Counted from the stretch's first letter, positions 1 through 8,360 are shown. The stretch: 14,249 nt of DNA from UBA5272 sp964577625 (GCA_964577625.1 CAZNZP010000016.1:1-14249), one strand, 5' to 3'. A program made the numbers and translations. The notes: generated by a model from the sequence alone, not told the origin.

Positions 1-12
1 TATTGAGCGCTT

Positions 13-41
13 TTGTTTTTTATGCTTATTTTTGCTATAAT
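13..41 (+). promoter_or_regulatory. Promoter of secDF
   Basis: The -35-like TTGTTT (13-18) is followed after 17 bp by a perfect TATAAT (36-41). The -10 is preceded by TGC, giving an extended -10. Transcription would start near 48 and leave a leader of about 77 nt before secD. The same TGnTATAAT form recurs before most transcription units in this window. Confidence 0.65.
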
Positions 42-124
42 TTTCCCTATCAAATAGATTTTACTTTTGGGTGAAATATTATTTTGTTTATTAAAAATTA
101 TTTTATTTATTAGATTTTAGGAAT

Positions 125-1507
125 ATGAAAGAAAAAACCTTAACTTATCGTGTCATTGCTTTTTGGATTTTGGTTGGTGCGATAGTATTGTGGTATTTGT
201 TACTTGTGAAGACTCCAGATTTTAAATTTGGACTAGATTTGAATGGGGGAACCTCCCTTACTTATGTAGCTGATTTATCAAAAGTAAATCAAGCGAATGA
301 AGAAGTAAAAACAGCTTCCTCATCTATTTCTACCACCACAGGCCAAAGAGTGGATAGTGTTAATAGTGCAAAGTTGGATATTGCGGACAGTATGAATGGA
401 CTTCGTAATATCATTGAAAAAAGAGTTAATGAGTTTGGAGTTTCTGAAGCTCTTGTACGTACAGAGTATTCTACTTATACCGATGAGCATAGATTGGTGG
501 TTGAGCTTCCAGGGGTGACAGATATTGATGAAGCTATTAAGATTATTGGCGATACTCCAGTTTTGGAGTTTAAATTGGTAAATGAAATCACCGATCCTTT
601 GACAGGAGCTACTTCTTCAGAATTGGTTGATACCGGGCTCAATGGAAATTATTTAAAAAAGTCCATTGTTAGTTTTGATCAGTTAACCAATAAACCAATG
701 GTAGTCGTCAGCTTTAATGATGAAGGAAAGCAGATGTTTGCTCAAATTACTAAAGAGAATGTCGGAAAGCAGATGGCGATTTATCTTGATGGTAACGCTA
801 TTTCTTCTCCAGTTATTCAAGAAGAAATTCCGGGTGGAGAAGCTACCATTTCAGGAGCTTTTACAGTACAAGAAGCTAAGATTTTAGTTCAAAGATTAAA
901 TTCTGGAGCTTTGCCTGTACCTATTAGTCTAGCTTCTTCTCAGGTGATTGAAGCTACTCTAGGAGGACAAGCAAAGACTGCTGGACTTCAAGCCGGATTA
1001 ATAGCTTTGGCTATTATCGCTATTCTCATGATACTTTGGTATCGGCTTCCAGGGCTTTTGGCAGCACTAGCTCTTGTCATTTATGTTGGGCTTGTGCTTA
1101 TGCTTTTCAAAACCATCCCTGTTGTTTTGACAGCCGCAGGTATTGCTGGATTTATTATCTCTATCGGTGTAGCAATTGATGGAAACATTTTGATTTTTGA
1201 AAGAATGAAAGAAGAGCTTCATAGAGGTAAAAATCTTAGAGAGGCATCAGAAGACGCTTTCAAGAGAGCTTGGACTTCTATTCGTGATTCCAATATTGCT
1301 TCTATACTTGTAGCTTTGGTACTTTTCTATTTTGGATCAGCACTTTTGAAAGGGTTCGGGTTAGTCTTCGGTTTAGGTGTGTTGGTTTCCATGTTTTCAG
1401 CGATGGTCATTTCTCGTTACTTTATAAGAGCAGTTGTTCCTGCTGATACAAATAGTAAAGGTTATAAGATTATGAGGTTTTTGTTTGGGTCGGGATTTAG
1501 CAAGTAA
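125..1507 (+). CDS. secD: Protein translocase subunit SecD
   Basis: SecD is a membrane subunit of the SecDF complex, which uses the ion gradient to pull secreted proteins through SecYEG. A TM segment lies at about residues 10-27 and is followed by the hallmark FGLDLNGGTSL (35-45). A periplasmic P1 domain contains IIEKRVNEFGVSE and VELPGV. The C-terminal five-TM RND-like bundle holds GVAIDGNILIFERMKEE, with the conserved intramembrane Asp at D352. At 460 aa it is shorter than many SecD proteins, mostly in the periplasmic part. The ATG at 125 is preceded by AGGA only 2 nt away, too close for a working Shine-Dalgarno. secF follows after 17 nt, so the two form one operon. YajC is not present upstream within the window. 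Confidence 0.95.
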   Translation: MKEKTLTYRVIAFWILVGAIVLWYLLLVKTPDFKFGLDLNGGTSLTYVADLSKVNQANEEVKTASSSISTTTGQRVDSVNSAKLDIADSMNGLRNIIEKRVNEFGVSEALVRTEYSTYTDEHRLVVELPGVTDIDEAIKIIGDTPVLEFKLVNEITDPLTGATSSELVDTGLNGNYLKKSIVSFDQLTNKPMVVVSFNDEGKQMFAQITKENVGKQMAIYLDGNAISSPVIQEEIPGGEATISGAFTVQEAKILVQRLNSGALPVPISLASSQVIEATLGGQAKTAGLQAGLIALAIIAILMILWYRLPGLLAALALVIYVGLVLMLFKTIPVVLTAAGIAGFIISIGVAIDGNILIFERMKEELHRGKNLREASEDAFKRAWTSIRDSNIASILVALVLFYFGSALLKGFGLVFGLGVLVSMFSAMVISRYFIRAVVPADTNSKGYKIMRFLFGSGFSK

Positions 1508-1524
1508 AATTAATTTTTAAATAT

Positions 1525-2481
1525 ATGTTTATTATCAAAAACAAATGGATATTTATATCAATCAGTATAATTCTTCTTTTGGCTTCAGCTTTTTTGATTC
1601 TGACCAAAGGACTTCGTAAAGGTATTGACTTCACTGGAGGAACAGAAATTGTAGTTTCTTATAATGGTGTTTCTGCGAATGAAGACGGAAGTATTAAATT
1701 GGATTTAATAAAAGAAAATCTTGAAAAAAATGGATTTTTTGTGCAAGATGTTTCTCTTCAGAAAAGGGAAGCTAACGGAGCTTACATTGTCTCAATTAGA
1801 CTCACTGGAGACACATCAGCTTCTGAAAGGACAAATCTTGAAAATGCTTGGAGTTTTAATCATGATCCTCATTATGAAGCAAAACAAATCTCAGAAACGG
1901 TTATCGGTCCTTCCGTCGGAAAAGAGCTTACTAGAAAAGCTTTCTGGTCTATTAGTTTGGTGGCTTTAGTTGTTATCTTATTTATCGCTATATCTTTTAG
2001 CCAAGCTTCAAGACCTGTCGCTAGCTGGAAGTATGGAGTGCTCGCTGTGAGTGCTTTGTTACACGATATTATTATTGCTACAGGAGTATATGCGATTCTT
2101 GGTGATTTGAAAGGAGCAGAAGTAGATTCTCTTTTTGTCCTCGCTCTTCTTACAATCATGGGTGTTTCTATTTCTAATACAATTGTTGTTTTTGACCGTG
2201 TCAGAGAAAATCTTAAGAATAAAAAATCTGGAGAAACTTTTTCTCAAGTTGTCGGAAAAAGTTTGAACGAGACTTTGCTTAGATCTTTCAATACAGCTTT
2301 AGCGATTATTCTAGTCCTCTTAGCTCTCTTCCTTTTTGGTCCAGTTTCTATTAGAAATTTCAGTTTGGTTCTCATCACAGGAATGGTAGTCGGAACTTTC
2401 TCTTCAGTCTTTGTAGCTCCATCTTTACTTGTTTTAGTTGAGAGTTTTCAAAATAGGGATAAAAAGAAAAAGAAAGCTTAA
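1525..2481 (+). CDS. secF: Protein translocase subunit SecF
   Basis: SecF partners SecD in the export motor. The 318 aa are typical in length and show an N-terminal TM (about 7-26), the motif GIDFTGGTEIV near residue 33, a small periplasmic domain, and a five-TM C-terminal bundle. The signature MGVSISNTIVVFDRVRENL is present. The residue usually Asp in the family's N-D-T motif is Asn here (N218), while the conserved Arg of the following helix is kept (R253). No Shine-Dalgarno precedes the ATG; the upstream sequence is only A/T. The C-terminus is a short Lys-rich tail. A strong terminator lies just after the stop, so secDF is a two-gene unit. Confidence 0.95.
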   Translation: MFIIKNKWIFISISIILLLASAFLILTKGLRKGIDFTGGTEIVVSYNGVSANEDGSIKLDLIKENLEKNGFFVQDVSLQKREANGAYIVSIRLTGDTSASERTNLENAWSFNHDPHYEAKQISETVIGPSVGKELTRKAFWSISLVALVVILFIAISFSQASRPVASWKYGVLAVSALLHDIIIATGVYAILGDLKGAEVDSLFVLALLTIMGVSISNTIVVFDRVRENLKNKKSGETFSQVVGKSLNETLLRSFNTALAIILVLLALFLFGPVSIRNFSLVLITGMVVGTFSSVFVAPSLLVLVESFQNRDKKKKKA

Positions 2482-2494
2482 AATATAAATTAAA

Positions 2495-2525
2495 AAAAGA
2501 CCCAAACAAGAGGGTCTTTTTATTT
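2495..2525 (+). terminator. Rho-independent terminator of secDF
   Basis: A 9-bp stem AAAAGACCC (2495-2503) / GGGTCTTTT (2512-2520) with an 8-nt loop runs into a T-rich tail. Confidence 0.9.
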
Positions 2526-2531
2526 ATTAAA

Positions 2532-2540
2532 TGCTATAAT
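2532..2540 (+). promoter_or_regulatory. Extended -10 promoter of the dsbB unit
   Basis: TGC followed by a perfect TATAAT (2535-2540). No convincing -35 is present at 16-18 bp, where the secDF terminator lies. The predicted start near 2547 would leave a leader of only about 11 nt before the ATG at 2558. Confidence 0.6.
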
Positions 2541-2557
2541 TCTTTTATATTAAATTT

Positions 2558-3112
2558 ATGTTAGAAAATAAAGAACTAGTTTTAAACTTTCTCAATACTT
2601 ATTTACCTTTAGCCACTTTAATTGGATTTATTATTATAGTTTTGGTTTATGGACATTTGATTTACAAAACTAAAACAAAAAGAAAATCCCTATTTTTAGA
2701 TTTCATTTCAAACAACGCACTTTTATTTGGTTTTTTAATAACTTTAGCAGCAGTAGTAATGTCACTTATTTATTCTGAATATTTGAATCAAGCACCTTGT
2801 GGGCTATGTTGGCTTCAAAGAGTATTTTTCTACTCCCAATTAGTTCTTTATGTTGTAGCTTATTTAAAAAATGATACAAAAGTTTTTGAACATACTTTTT
2901 GGCTTTCACTAGTAGGAATTTCTATTTCTATTTATCACGAATTTCTCCAGTTAGGATATTCTGAACTGGTTCCTTGTCCGAGTGTTGGTGGGCTAGCAGA
3001 TTGCGCGGAGCCAACATTTCTTGCCTACGGATTTGTAACTTTTCCATTCATGGGTATCACTCTTTTCTCATTTTTAATTCTTTTGAGTTTAATTGTAAAA
3101 AGGGAAAAGTAA
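2558..3112 (+). CDS. dsbB: DsbB/BdbC-family disulfide bond formation protein
   Basis: DsbB-family proteins reoxidise a periplasmic thiol oxidase and pass the electrons to quinone. The 184-aa protein is almost entirely hydrophobic. It carries the family signature YSEYLNQAPCGLCWLQR with the CxxC pair C81/C84. A second periplasmic loop holds the other cysteine pair C140 and C149 (VPCPSVGGLADCAEP). Compared with the usual four-helix DsbB it has an extra N-terminal hydrophobic helix (about 14-36). The ATG lacks a Shine-Dalgarno. The next gene starts 8 nt after the stop, so they are co-transcribed. A DsbA-like partner is not adjacent, but a Trx-fold protein lies at 8369-9331. The family call is firm; the redox direction and partner are inferred. 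Confidence 0.9.
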   Translation: MLENKELVLNFLNTYLPLATLIGFIIIVLVYGHLIYKTKTKRKSLFLDFISNNALLFGFLITLAAVVMSLIYSEYLNQAPCGLCWLQRVFFYSQLVLYVVAYLKNDTKVFEHTFWLSLVGISISIYHEFLQLGYSELVPCPSVGGLADCAEPTFLAYGFVTFPFMGITLFSFLILLSLIVKREK

Positions 3113-3120
3113 TAAAGTTT

Positions 3121-4452
3121 ATGGAAAATTTATCTAAAGTAAAAGAGTTAGAAAATTTGGAAGAAAGAGAATATTCATTCTCAACATTAGAAACAAAACA
3201 AGAGCAAAAAGAAAGTAAAAAGAATTTCTTTCGAAAAAATGTTGAAAAATTAGGAAGATTAAACAAAAAAAGTGCCATGTATGCTCTCGCAGCTTTTTTA
3301 ACTTTGTCGCCAGTCGTTAATACTTCTTGTGGATCTGCTGAAAAAGAAAGTGGAATCATTGAATGTAATTTAGAAGATGGTTCTATAAATAGATTTCAAA
3401 ATTATCAAGAAAAGAAAAAGGTTGTAGCTTTTCCGGAAAGTATGATTGATAGAAAAGCTGGAAAATTGTTTCAAGACTATCTAGGAATAGAGTCCAATGT
3501 GATTCCGACGCGTGCCGAGGTAGATTATTTTTCTAATATGCTTAATCTTTGGCAGACAAAAGTTAATAGAAAAAATGTGACAAAAGCTACTAAAGATAAT
3601 GCTGGTAAAGTTTTACAGACTTATTATGAAAATAAAGAGATTACTAATTTAAAAGGTTTACAAAAAAATATTTCTGAAAACATACGTCTTGTAGATAAAA
3701 ATTTAGATAAAGAAGGGTTAGCAAAACATTTTAGATTAGACGAAGATAAAAATAAAATTTTAAATAGCTTAAGTAACTTAGTTTCTTCAGAAAATCTTTT
3801 AGCTTATGGTATGACAGAATTGATGCCATCTATTGAAGATGGAAAATTTAATAAAGAAATAATGTCTTTCTTGTTAGAAAATGCTGGAGAGAATTATATT
3901 TTATCTATTCCAGCTTTACATGATGATTATTTATCTTTTGGTTTATATCAATTTACTTCTTTTGCGGTCAAAGCTGACGTTGAGAGTAAAGAAGGAGCTT
4001 CTATTGTTAATGATTTTCTCCCAGAAGAACATAGAATACCAGGATCTGTTTCTAAATTGGTAGGTGATGACCATCATAAAGCTGCTTATCTTTTTTCTAT
4101 TTATAATTTGGCTAGAGTTATTAAACAGGGGGATACAAAAGACTTTGATAAATTATTAAAATTAAAAAGTGAAAAAGATAAAAAAGAAATTATTACTATT
4201 TATATCGCTACCGCTCATCATCTCCCAGCTCCCTCAAGAAGACTATTTTTAAAATGGCTAGAATCAAATAATGTGAATGTTAAAGAGTATATAAATATTT
4301 TAAATAAAAATAATGAAGCCTTAAAACAATATGCAATAAAGACTTCTAATAATCTTTCAGCTCTAGACTCTTCCTATAAATCTTACAAACTTACTGATTT
4401 CCCTTCTTCTGCAAATAAAAAACTTTTAGCTAAGAACACAAGGAAAAAATAA
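3121..4452 (+). CDS. Membrane-anchored protein, possibly lytic-transglycosylase-like
   Basis: I do not recognise this 443-aa protein with certainty. Residues 1-50 are highly charged and cytoplasmic-looking. A hydrophobic segment at about 52-67 ends in NTSC (C70), which resembles a lipobox but lacks the usual Leu/Val at -3. The rest is Lys-rich and mostly helical. Residues 228-282 hold MTELMPS (E233) and, 40 residues later, SFGLYQFTSFA. This resembles the catalytic Glu and G-x-Q-x motifs of lysozyme-like transglycosylases, followed by helices with YIATAHHLPAPSRR (361-374). That fold assignment is inference. The start at 3121 was chosen because the same frame upstream (from 2974) runs inside dsbB. 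It follows dsbB by 8 nt, suggesting a shared role at the cell surface. It is also notably A-rich. Confidence 0.8.
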   Translation: MENLSKVKELENLEEREYSFSTLETKQEQKESKKNFFRKNVEKLGRLNKKSAMYALAAFLTLSPVVNTSCGSAEKESGIIECNLEDGSINRFQNYQEKKKVVAFPESMIDRKAGKLFQDYLGIESNVIPTRAEVDYFSNMLNLWQTKVNRKNVTKATKDNAGKVLQTYYENKEITNLKGLQKNISENIRLVDKNLDKEGLAKHFRLDEDKNKILNSLSNLVSSENLLAYGMTELMPSIEDGKFNKEIMSFLLENAGENYILSIPALHDDYLSFGLYQFTSFAVKADVESKEGASIVNDFLPEEHRIPGSVSKLVGDDHHKAAYLFSIYNLARVIKQGDTKDFDKLLKLKSEKDKKEIITIYIATAHHLPAPSRRLFLKWLESNNVNVKEYINILNKNNEALKQYAIKTSNNLSALDSSYKSYKLTDFPSSANKKLLAKNTRKK

Positions 4453-4455
4453 ATT

Positions 4456-4494
4456 AAAATCCGTATCACTGTATAAGTAATACGGATTTTTTTG
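4456..4494. terminator. Bidirectional terminator between convergent genes
   Basis: The 11-bp stem AAAATCCGTAT (4456-4466) / ATACGGATTTT (4480-4490) has T-runs on both strands. It sits between the stop of the upstream plus-strand gene and the stop of the minus-strand gene at 4495. Its arms resemble the hairpin at 4871-4899. Confidence 0.85.
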
Positions 4495-4797
4495 TTAATA
4501 ATAATCAACAAATCCTTCTTCTGGGATAGGATTATTATTTGGGAGAATCGTTTCCTTTTCAGTGTTTAGAGTTTTTAAAAGCTCTTTTTCACATTTAGCG
4601 ATCTTTACTCCACCTTTGTTTAAAGAGATACAAGTTCTCATGTTAATAAGAAGTCTTTTTGCTTCTGTCTCATCACCAACTCTTCTAGAGATCTCTTGCT
4701 CTATTTCCAAGAGTCTTAAACTTCCTTGTATGGCAAGTTTAGTTAATCTTTTAAACTCTTCCACCAAAGCTTCGTTTTTCATACTTTCCACTTCCAT
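4495..4797 (-). CDS. Small hypothetical protein with a strong Shine-Dalgarno
   Basis: A 100-aa hydrophilic protein that I do not recognise. The N-terminal two-thirds is predicted helical (MKNEALVEEFKRLTKLAIQG and a following segment rich in Leu, Glu and Arg). Two Cys (in MRTCIS and AKCEKE) flank a Gly-Lys turn, and the C-terminus ends FVDYY. The start at 4797 was chosen because AGGAGGAG (complement of 4803-4810) lies 5 nt upstream. It is the only canonical Shine-Dalgarno I found before a gene in the window, and it would also place the ribosome badly for the alternative Met at 4782. The gene lies alone between two similar hairpins. Its small size makes function unassignable; the ribosome site and two-sided terminators support it being real. 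Confidence 0.7.
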   Translation of the reverse strand: MEVESMKNEALVEEFKRLTKLAIQGSLRLLEIEQEISRRVGDETEAKRLLINMRTCISLNKGGVKIAKCEKELLKTLNTEKETILPNNNPIPEEGFVDYY

Positions 4798-4802
4798 TTT
4801 TA

Positions 4803-4810
4803 CTCCTCCT
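4803..4810 (-). promoter_or_regulatory. Canonical Shine-Dalgarno AGGAGGAG
   Basis: On the minus strand AGGAGGAG lies 5 nt before the ATG at 4797. It decides the start of that gene and is unusual because the 16S rRNA in this window has no CCUCC to pair with it. Confidence 0.75.
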
Positions 4811-4870
4811 ATACTTTAAATTTATTAAATATCATCTGTTTAGAATAATACTATTTTAAATTAAAAAAGC

Positions 4871-4899
4871 AAATCCGTGTCAAAATATGACACGGATTT
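4871..4899 (-). terminator. Terminator of the small minus-strand gene at 4901
   Basis: A perfect 12-bp stem AAATCCGTGTCA (4871-4882) / TGACACGGATTT (4888-4899) with a 5-nt loop. On the minus strand it is followed by GCTTTTTTAA, a good terminator. The plus strand also has a short T-run. Confidence 0.85.
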
Positions 4900-4900
4900 T

Positions 4901-5167
4901 TCAATCGCCACAATCTTCTTTTAAGATAGATTGGTTTTCATTTGGAAAATAGATTTTCCAAAATAGTTCGCTTCTTTCTTTTTCAGTAAATATTTCTTTA
5001 ACAGATTTTGTGTCTATTGACTCGATTGAAATATTTTGATTAGAAATTTGAATTTCTTCTTTTTCTTCCATAGGGTACAAGTTTAGTAATATGGTCCTAT
5101 ATAATAATACCCCTAAAAAACAAAAAACAAATCTTGTCTTTTTTGGATTATTATTGTAATATTTCAT
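4901..5167 (-). CDS. Small hypothetical protein with a possible N-terminal membrane segment
   Basis: Unrecognised. From the Met at 5167 it would be 88 aa. A hydrophobic stretch (FVFCFLGVLLYRTILLNL, about residues 14-31) is followed by an acidic, Ser/Ile/Glu-rich tail (EEKEEIQISNQNISIESI) and a C-terminus ending in EDCGD. Possible starts are 5200, 5185, 5167 and 5071; none has a Shine-Dalgarno. The most upstream start would overlap the divergent gene at 5201 and its leader, so a shorter form is preferred. The Met at 5071 would remove the hydrophobic segment. The stop is TGA, the only one among the annotated genes, and a perfect terminator follows immediately, which supports a real transcript. 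Confidence 0.55.
   Translation of the reverse strand: MKYYNNNPKKTRFVFCFLGVLLYRTILLNLYPMEEKEEIQISNQNISIESIDTKSVKEIFTEKERSELFWKIYFPNENQSILKEDCGD
5134..5162 (+). promoter_or_regulatory. Candidate promoter of the gene at 5201
   Basis: TTGTCT (5134-5139) and TAATAT (5157-5162) are separated by 17 bp. Transcription would start near 5169, about 32 nt before the ATG at 5201. Confidence 0.5.
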
Positions 5168-5200
5168 TGATAGAAAATTGTTCATTAAAAATAAGTGCAA

Positions 5201-5572
5201 ATGGAAAAAATTAAAAAATTACTTTATATTGATAAGCCAGAAGAATTTTATGCAGCAGACATTGTGGATATTCAAAGAAAGTATTTAGAAGAGTTTGAGA
5301 CCATCCTTTATGTGGATAGGGAAATAAATAAAACAATAATACTCTCTCAAGCTTTTGATCTGAGATATTTCATAAAGAAGATTTTTGGATTTGATTATGA
5401 GACCAGTGAACATTACCATGTTGGTAAAATAAAAGGTTTAGATTATTTTTACTGGAAAATCCCAGTAAACATTTTAGAGTTTTTAAGAAAGATGGAAAAT
5501 TTTACCTCTGCCAAGGTGATAACTTATTCCGAGATTCAAAAATCAGAAACCTCGACAATTAATTGGCAGTAA
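5201..5572 (+). CDS. Hypothetical protein (123 aa)
   Basis: Unrecognised soluble protein with no signal or membrane segment. It is rich in aromatic residues (EHYHVGKIKGLDYFYWKIPV, residues 68-87) and ends in TINWQ. I see no catalytic motif. The ATG at 5201 is preferred over the in-frame GTG at 5195 because both lack a Shine-Dalgarno and ATG is the normal start elsewhere here. It has its own candidate promoter (5134-5162) and a very strong terminator directly after the stop, so it is probably a single-gene transcript divergent from the minus-strand gene at 4901. It may be lineage-specific. Confidence 0.65.
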   Translation: MEKIKKLLYIDKPEEFYAADIVDIQRKYLEEFETILYVDREINKTIILSQAFDLRYFIKKIFGFDYETSEHYHVGKIKGLDYFYWKIPVNILEFLRKMENFTSAKVITYSEIQKSETSTINWQ

Positions 5573-5581
5573 GTAGTTTTT

Positions 5582-5632
5582 AAACTCCTAAATTTCACAG
5601 CTTTTAAAGCTGTAGAATTTAGGAGTTTTTAT
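5582..5632 (+). terminator. Terminator before the rRNA promoter
   Basis: The outer stem AAACTCCTAAATT (5582-5594) / AATTTAGGAGTTT (5616-5628) is extended by an inner stem ACAGCTTT / AAAGCTGT (5597-5613). A T-run follows. It insulates the 16S promoter, whose -35 starts at 5633. Confidence 0.9.
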
Positions 5633-5661
5633 TTGCATTATTTTTACCTTTGTGCTAATAT
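5633..5661 (+). promoter_or_regulatory. 16S rRNA promoter
   Basis: TTGCAT (5633-5638), a 17-bp spacer, and TAATAT (5656-5661) preceded by TGC (extended -10). It has the best -35/-10 combination of the promoters I examined here. The predicted start is near 5668. Confidence 0.75.
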
Positions 5662-5667
5662 ATTGAG

Positions 5668-5853
5668 ACCTTGATTATTGGGTGCTTTTTAGTCAAAAAG
5701 AGCTTAAAATGCTCTCACTAATTTGGGTGCGCTATTTGAAAACAGAATAGAGATTAATTAAATATTAAATAAATATTTAAACAATATTTAAATACAGAAT
5801 CCAGAAATGGATTCAAGTAAAAGAATTTATACAAATTTCTTTTGCTCCGTTTT
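5668..5853 (+). other. 16S rRNA leader with antitermination-like elements
   Basis: This transcribed leader of about 186 nt contains a small boxB-like hairpin GAGC-TTAAAAT-GCTC (5700-5714). Its 3' side merges with a boxA-like TGCTCTCACTAATTT (5710-5724). Further on are GCTATTTGAAAAC (5731-5743), similar to rrn leader boxA sequences of other bacteria, an A/T-only stretch with self-complementary AAATATT/AATATTT (5760-5790), and the hairpin GAATCC/GGATTC (5797-5814). The 3' end of the leader forms one arm of the processing stem. The element names are by analogy. Confidence 0.5.

Positions 5854-5855
<2 letters not shown>
5825..5855 (+). other. 5' arm of the 16S processing stem
   Basis: The sequence 5825-5855 pairs with 7532-7562. 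Core ATTTCTTTTGCTCCG (5835-5849) is the exact reverse complement of CGGAGCAAAAGAAAT (7538-7552). The pairing extends on both sides and is broken only by a 2-nt mismatch. It brackets the 16S rRNA and is the expected RNase III-type cleavage stem. Confidence 0.85.
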
Positions 5856-7376
<1,521 letters not shown>

Positions 7377-7531
7377 TGAAAATCGTGCACACCGATATCG
7401 GTGCATGCATTTGTCGAACAAAAATTTATTTTTGTACAAGTTTTAATGAAACTAAAAATCATTCGAGCTACTTCGAGATGTAGCAAAAGTCGCGTATTAA
7501 ATGAGACTAAGTCTCGCAGGATAAATCGCGC
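7377..7531 (+). other. Structured 16S trailer
   Basis: About 155 nt between the rRNA end and the processing-stem arm hold several hairpins: the palindrome CACCGATATCGGTG (7390-7403), ACAAAAAT/ATTTTTGT (7418-7435), GCTAC/GTAGC around 7468-7485, and GAGAC-TAA-GTCTC (7503-7515). No tRNA and no CCTCC sequence is present. I see no gene here. Confidence 0.55.
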
Positions 7532-7562
7532 TAAAAGCGGAGCAAAAGAAATCGGTATAAAT
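7532..7562 (+). other. 3' arm of the 16S processing stem
   Basis: Pairs with 5825-5855 over 31 positions with 29 pairs, one of them G-U, and a single 2-nt internal mismatch (7553-7554 against 5833-5834). Confidence 0.85.
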
Positions 7563-7580
7563 CAAATTAATCTCTTTAAA

Positions 7581-7614
7581 ATAAAAACCAACAATAAAGT
7601 TGGTTTTTATTTTT
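7581..7614 (+). terminator. 16S rRNA terminator
   Basis: A perfect 12-bp stem ATAAAAACCAAC (7581-7592) / GTTGGTTTTTAT (7599-7610), loop AATAAA, then TTTT. It ends the transcript before any 23S gene. Confidence 0.9.
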
Positions 7615-7622
7615 CATTCTTA

Positions 7623-7631
7623 TGCTAAAAT
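7623..7631 (+). promoter_or_regulatory. Candidate extended -10 for the rhodanese-Trx operon
   Basis: TGC followed by TAAAAT (7626-7631), one mismatch from consensus, with no clear -35. It would start transcription near 7638. Confidence 0.4.
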
Positions 7632-7670
7632 AAAAGTATTAGTAGGTTTTAATAGGATTTGAAAAGTAAT

Positions 7671-8360
7671 ATGAAAAATAATTTATCAACAATTTTATTA
7701 GTTATTGTGTTAGGATTTTGTCTTATATTTATTATTAGCAATAAAAACACTCATCAAGTTTCTGAAAAAGCTTTACCTACACCAGAGATAACAGAAGGTA
7801 TAAGAGGTGAAATGTTTGGTATTGATAAAAATATCAATGAAGAGACAATAGATAATTATTTAGGAAGAGCTGACAGTGTCTATAGAGATATGAGAATGCT
7901 TAAAGATCCGGGTAATTATGAGGCGATTGGGGGAGATTCATATCTTTCTGGACTGGTTAAAGGTTTTGAGGTTGTTCCTTACCCACTATTTACTCCTGTA
8001 GATGGCCTTCCACCAGAAGTTGGTGAAACCTATACAGGTGAAACTTTATTCAGTATAGGTGAAAATGGAGAATATACAGCAAATTATGAAGAATCTTTAC
8101 CTTTTCTAGAATATTATTTTCCAAAAGACAAAAATATATTTTTAATGTGTGGCGGGGGAGGTTATGCAGGTATGACTAAAAAGATGCTTGTTTCACTTGG
8201 CTGGGATGAAAGTAAAATTTATAATGTTGGTGGCTATTGGTCTTATACAGGAGAAAATAATGTGGCCATCAAAAATGAATCAAATGGAAAGACTGTATAT
8301 GATTTTTGGAAAGTGACTTATCATGCTCCAGATTTTAACAGTTTACACAAAATTAAATAA
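7671..8360 (+). CDS. Membrane-anchored rhodanese-domain protein
   Basis: Rhodanese domains carry sulfur or other thiol chemistry on one active-site Cys. An N-terminal TM/signal anchor (residues 6-23) is followed by a Pro/Glu-rich linker and one rhodanese-like domain (about 60-200). The active-site loop is LMCGGGGYAGMTKKML with C160, followed by the conserved LGWDESKIYNVGGYW pattern. An upstream VYRDMRM resembles the usual D-x-R element. The catalytic loop CGGGGYAG is Gly-rich where most have Arg, Ser and Asn residues, so the substrate may differ. The ATG at 7671 was chosen over an in-frame TTG at 7659; neither has a Shine-Dalgarno. The Trx-fold gene follows after 8 nt, so a shared extracytoplasmic thiol role is likely. 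Confidence 0.8.
   Translation: MKNNLSTILLVIVLGFCLIFIISNKNTHQVSEKALPTPEITEGIRGEMFGIDKNINEETIDNYLGRADSVYRDMRMLKDPGNYEAIGGDSYLSGLVKGFEVVPYPLFTPVDGLPPEVGETYTGETLFSIGENGEYTANYEESLPFLEYYFPKDKNIFLMCGGGGYAGMTKKMLVSLGWDESKIYNVGGYWSYTGENNVAIKNESNGKTVYDFWKVTYHAPDFNSLHKIK

Noticed and set aside
1721..2247. Short frames on both strands inside secF
   Set aside because: Fully contained in a gene with strong family motifs; no independent evidence.
2974..3120. Upstream extension of the large membrane-anchored protein
   Set aside because: The extra 49 codons overlap dsbB in another frame and read as low-quality sequence. The ATG at 3121, 8 nt after dsbB, is the natural start.
4562..4819. Plus-strand open reading frame opposite the small minus-strand gene
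   Set aside because: Antisense shadow. The minus strand has the Shine-Dalgarno, a plausible protein composition and terminators.
7418..7435. Hairpin ACAAAAAT/ATTTTTGT as the 16S terminator
   Set aside because: The stem is pure A/T apart from its outer C-G pair and precedes the processing-stem arm, which must be transcribed. The 12-bp hairpin at 7581-7610 is the real terminator.
7377..7531. tRNA gene in the 16S trailer
   Set aside because: No cloverleaf, no GGTTCRA-type T-loop and no acceptor pairing were found.
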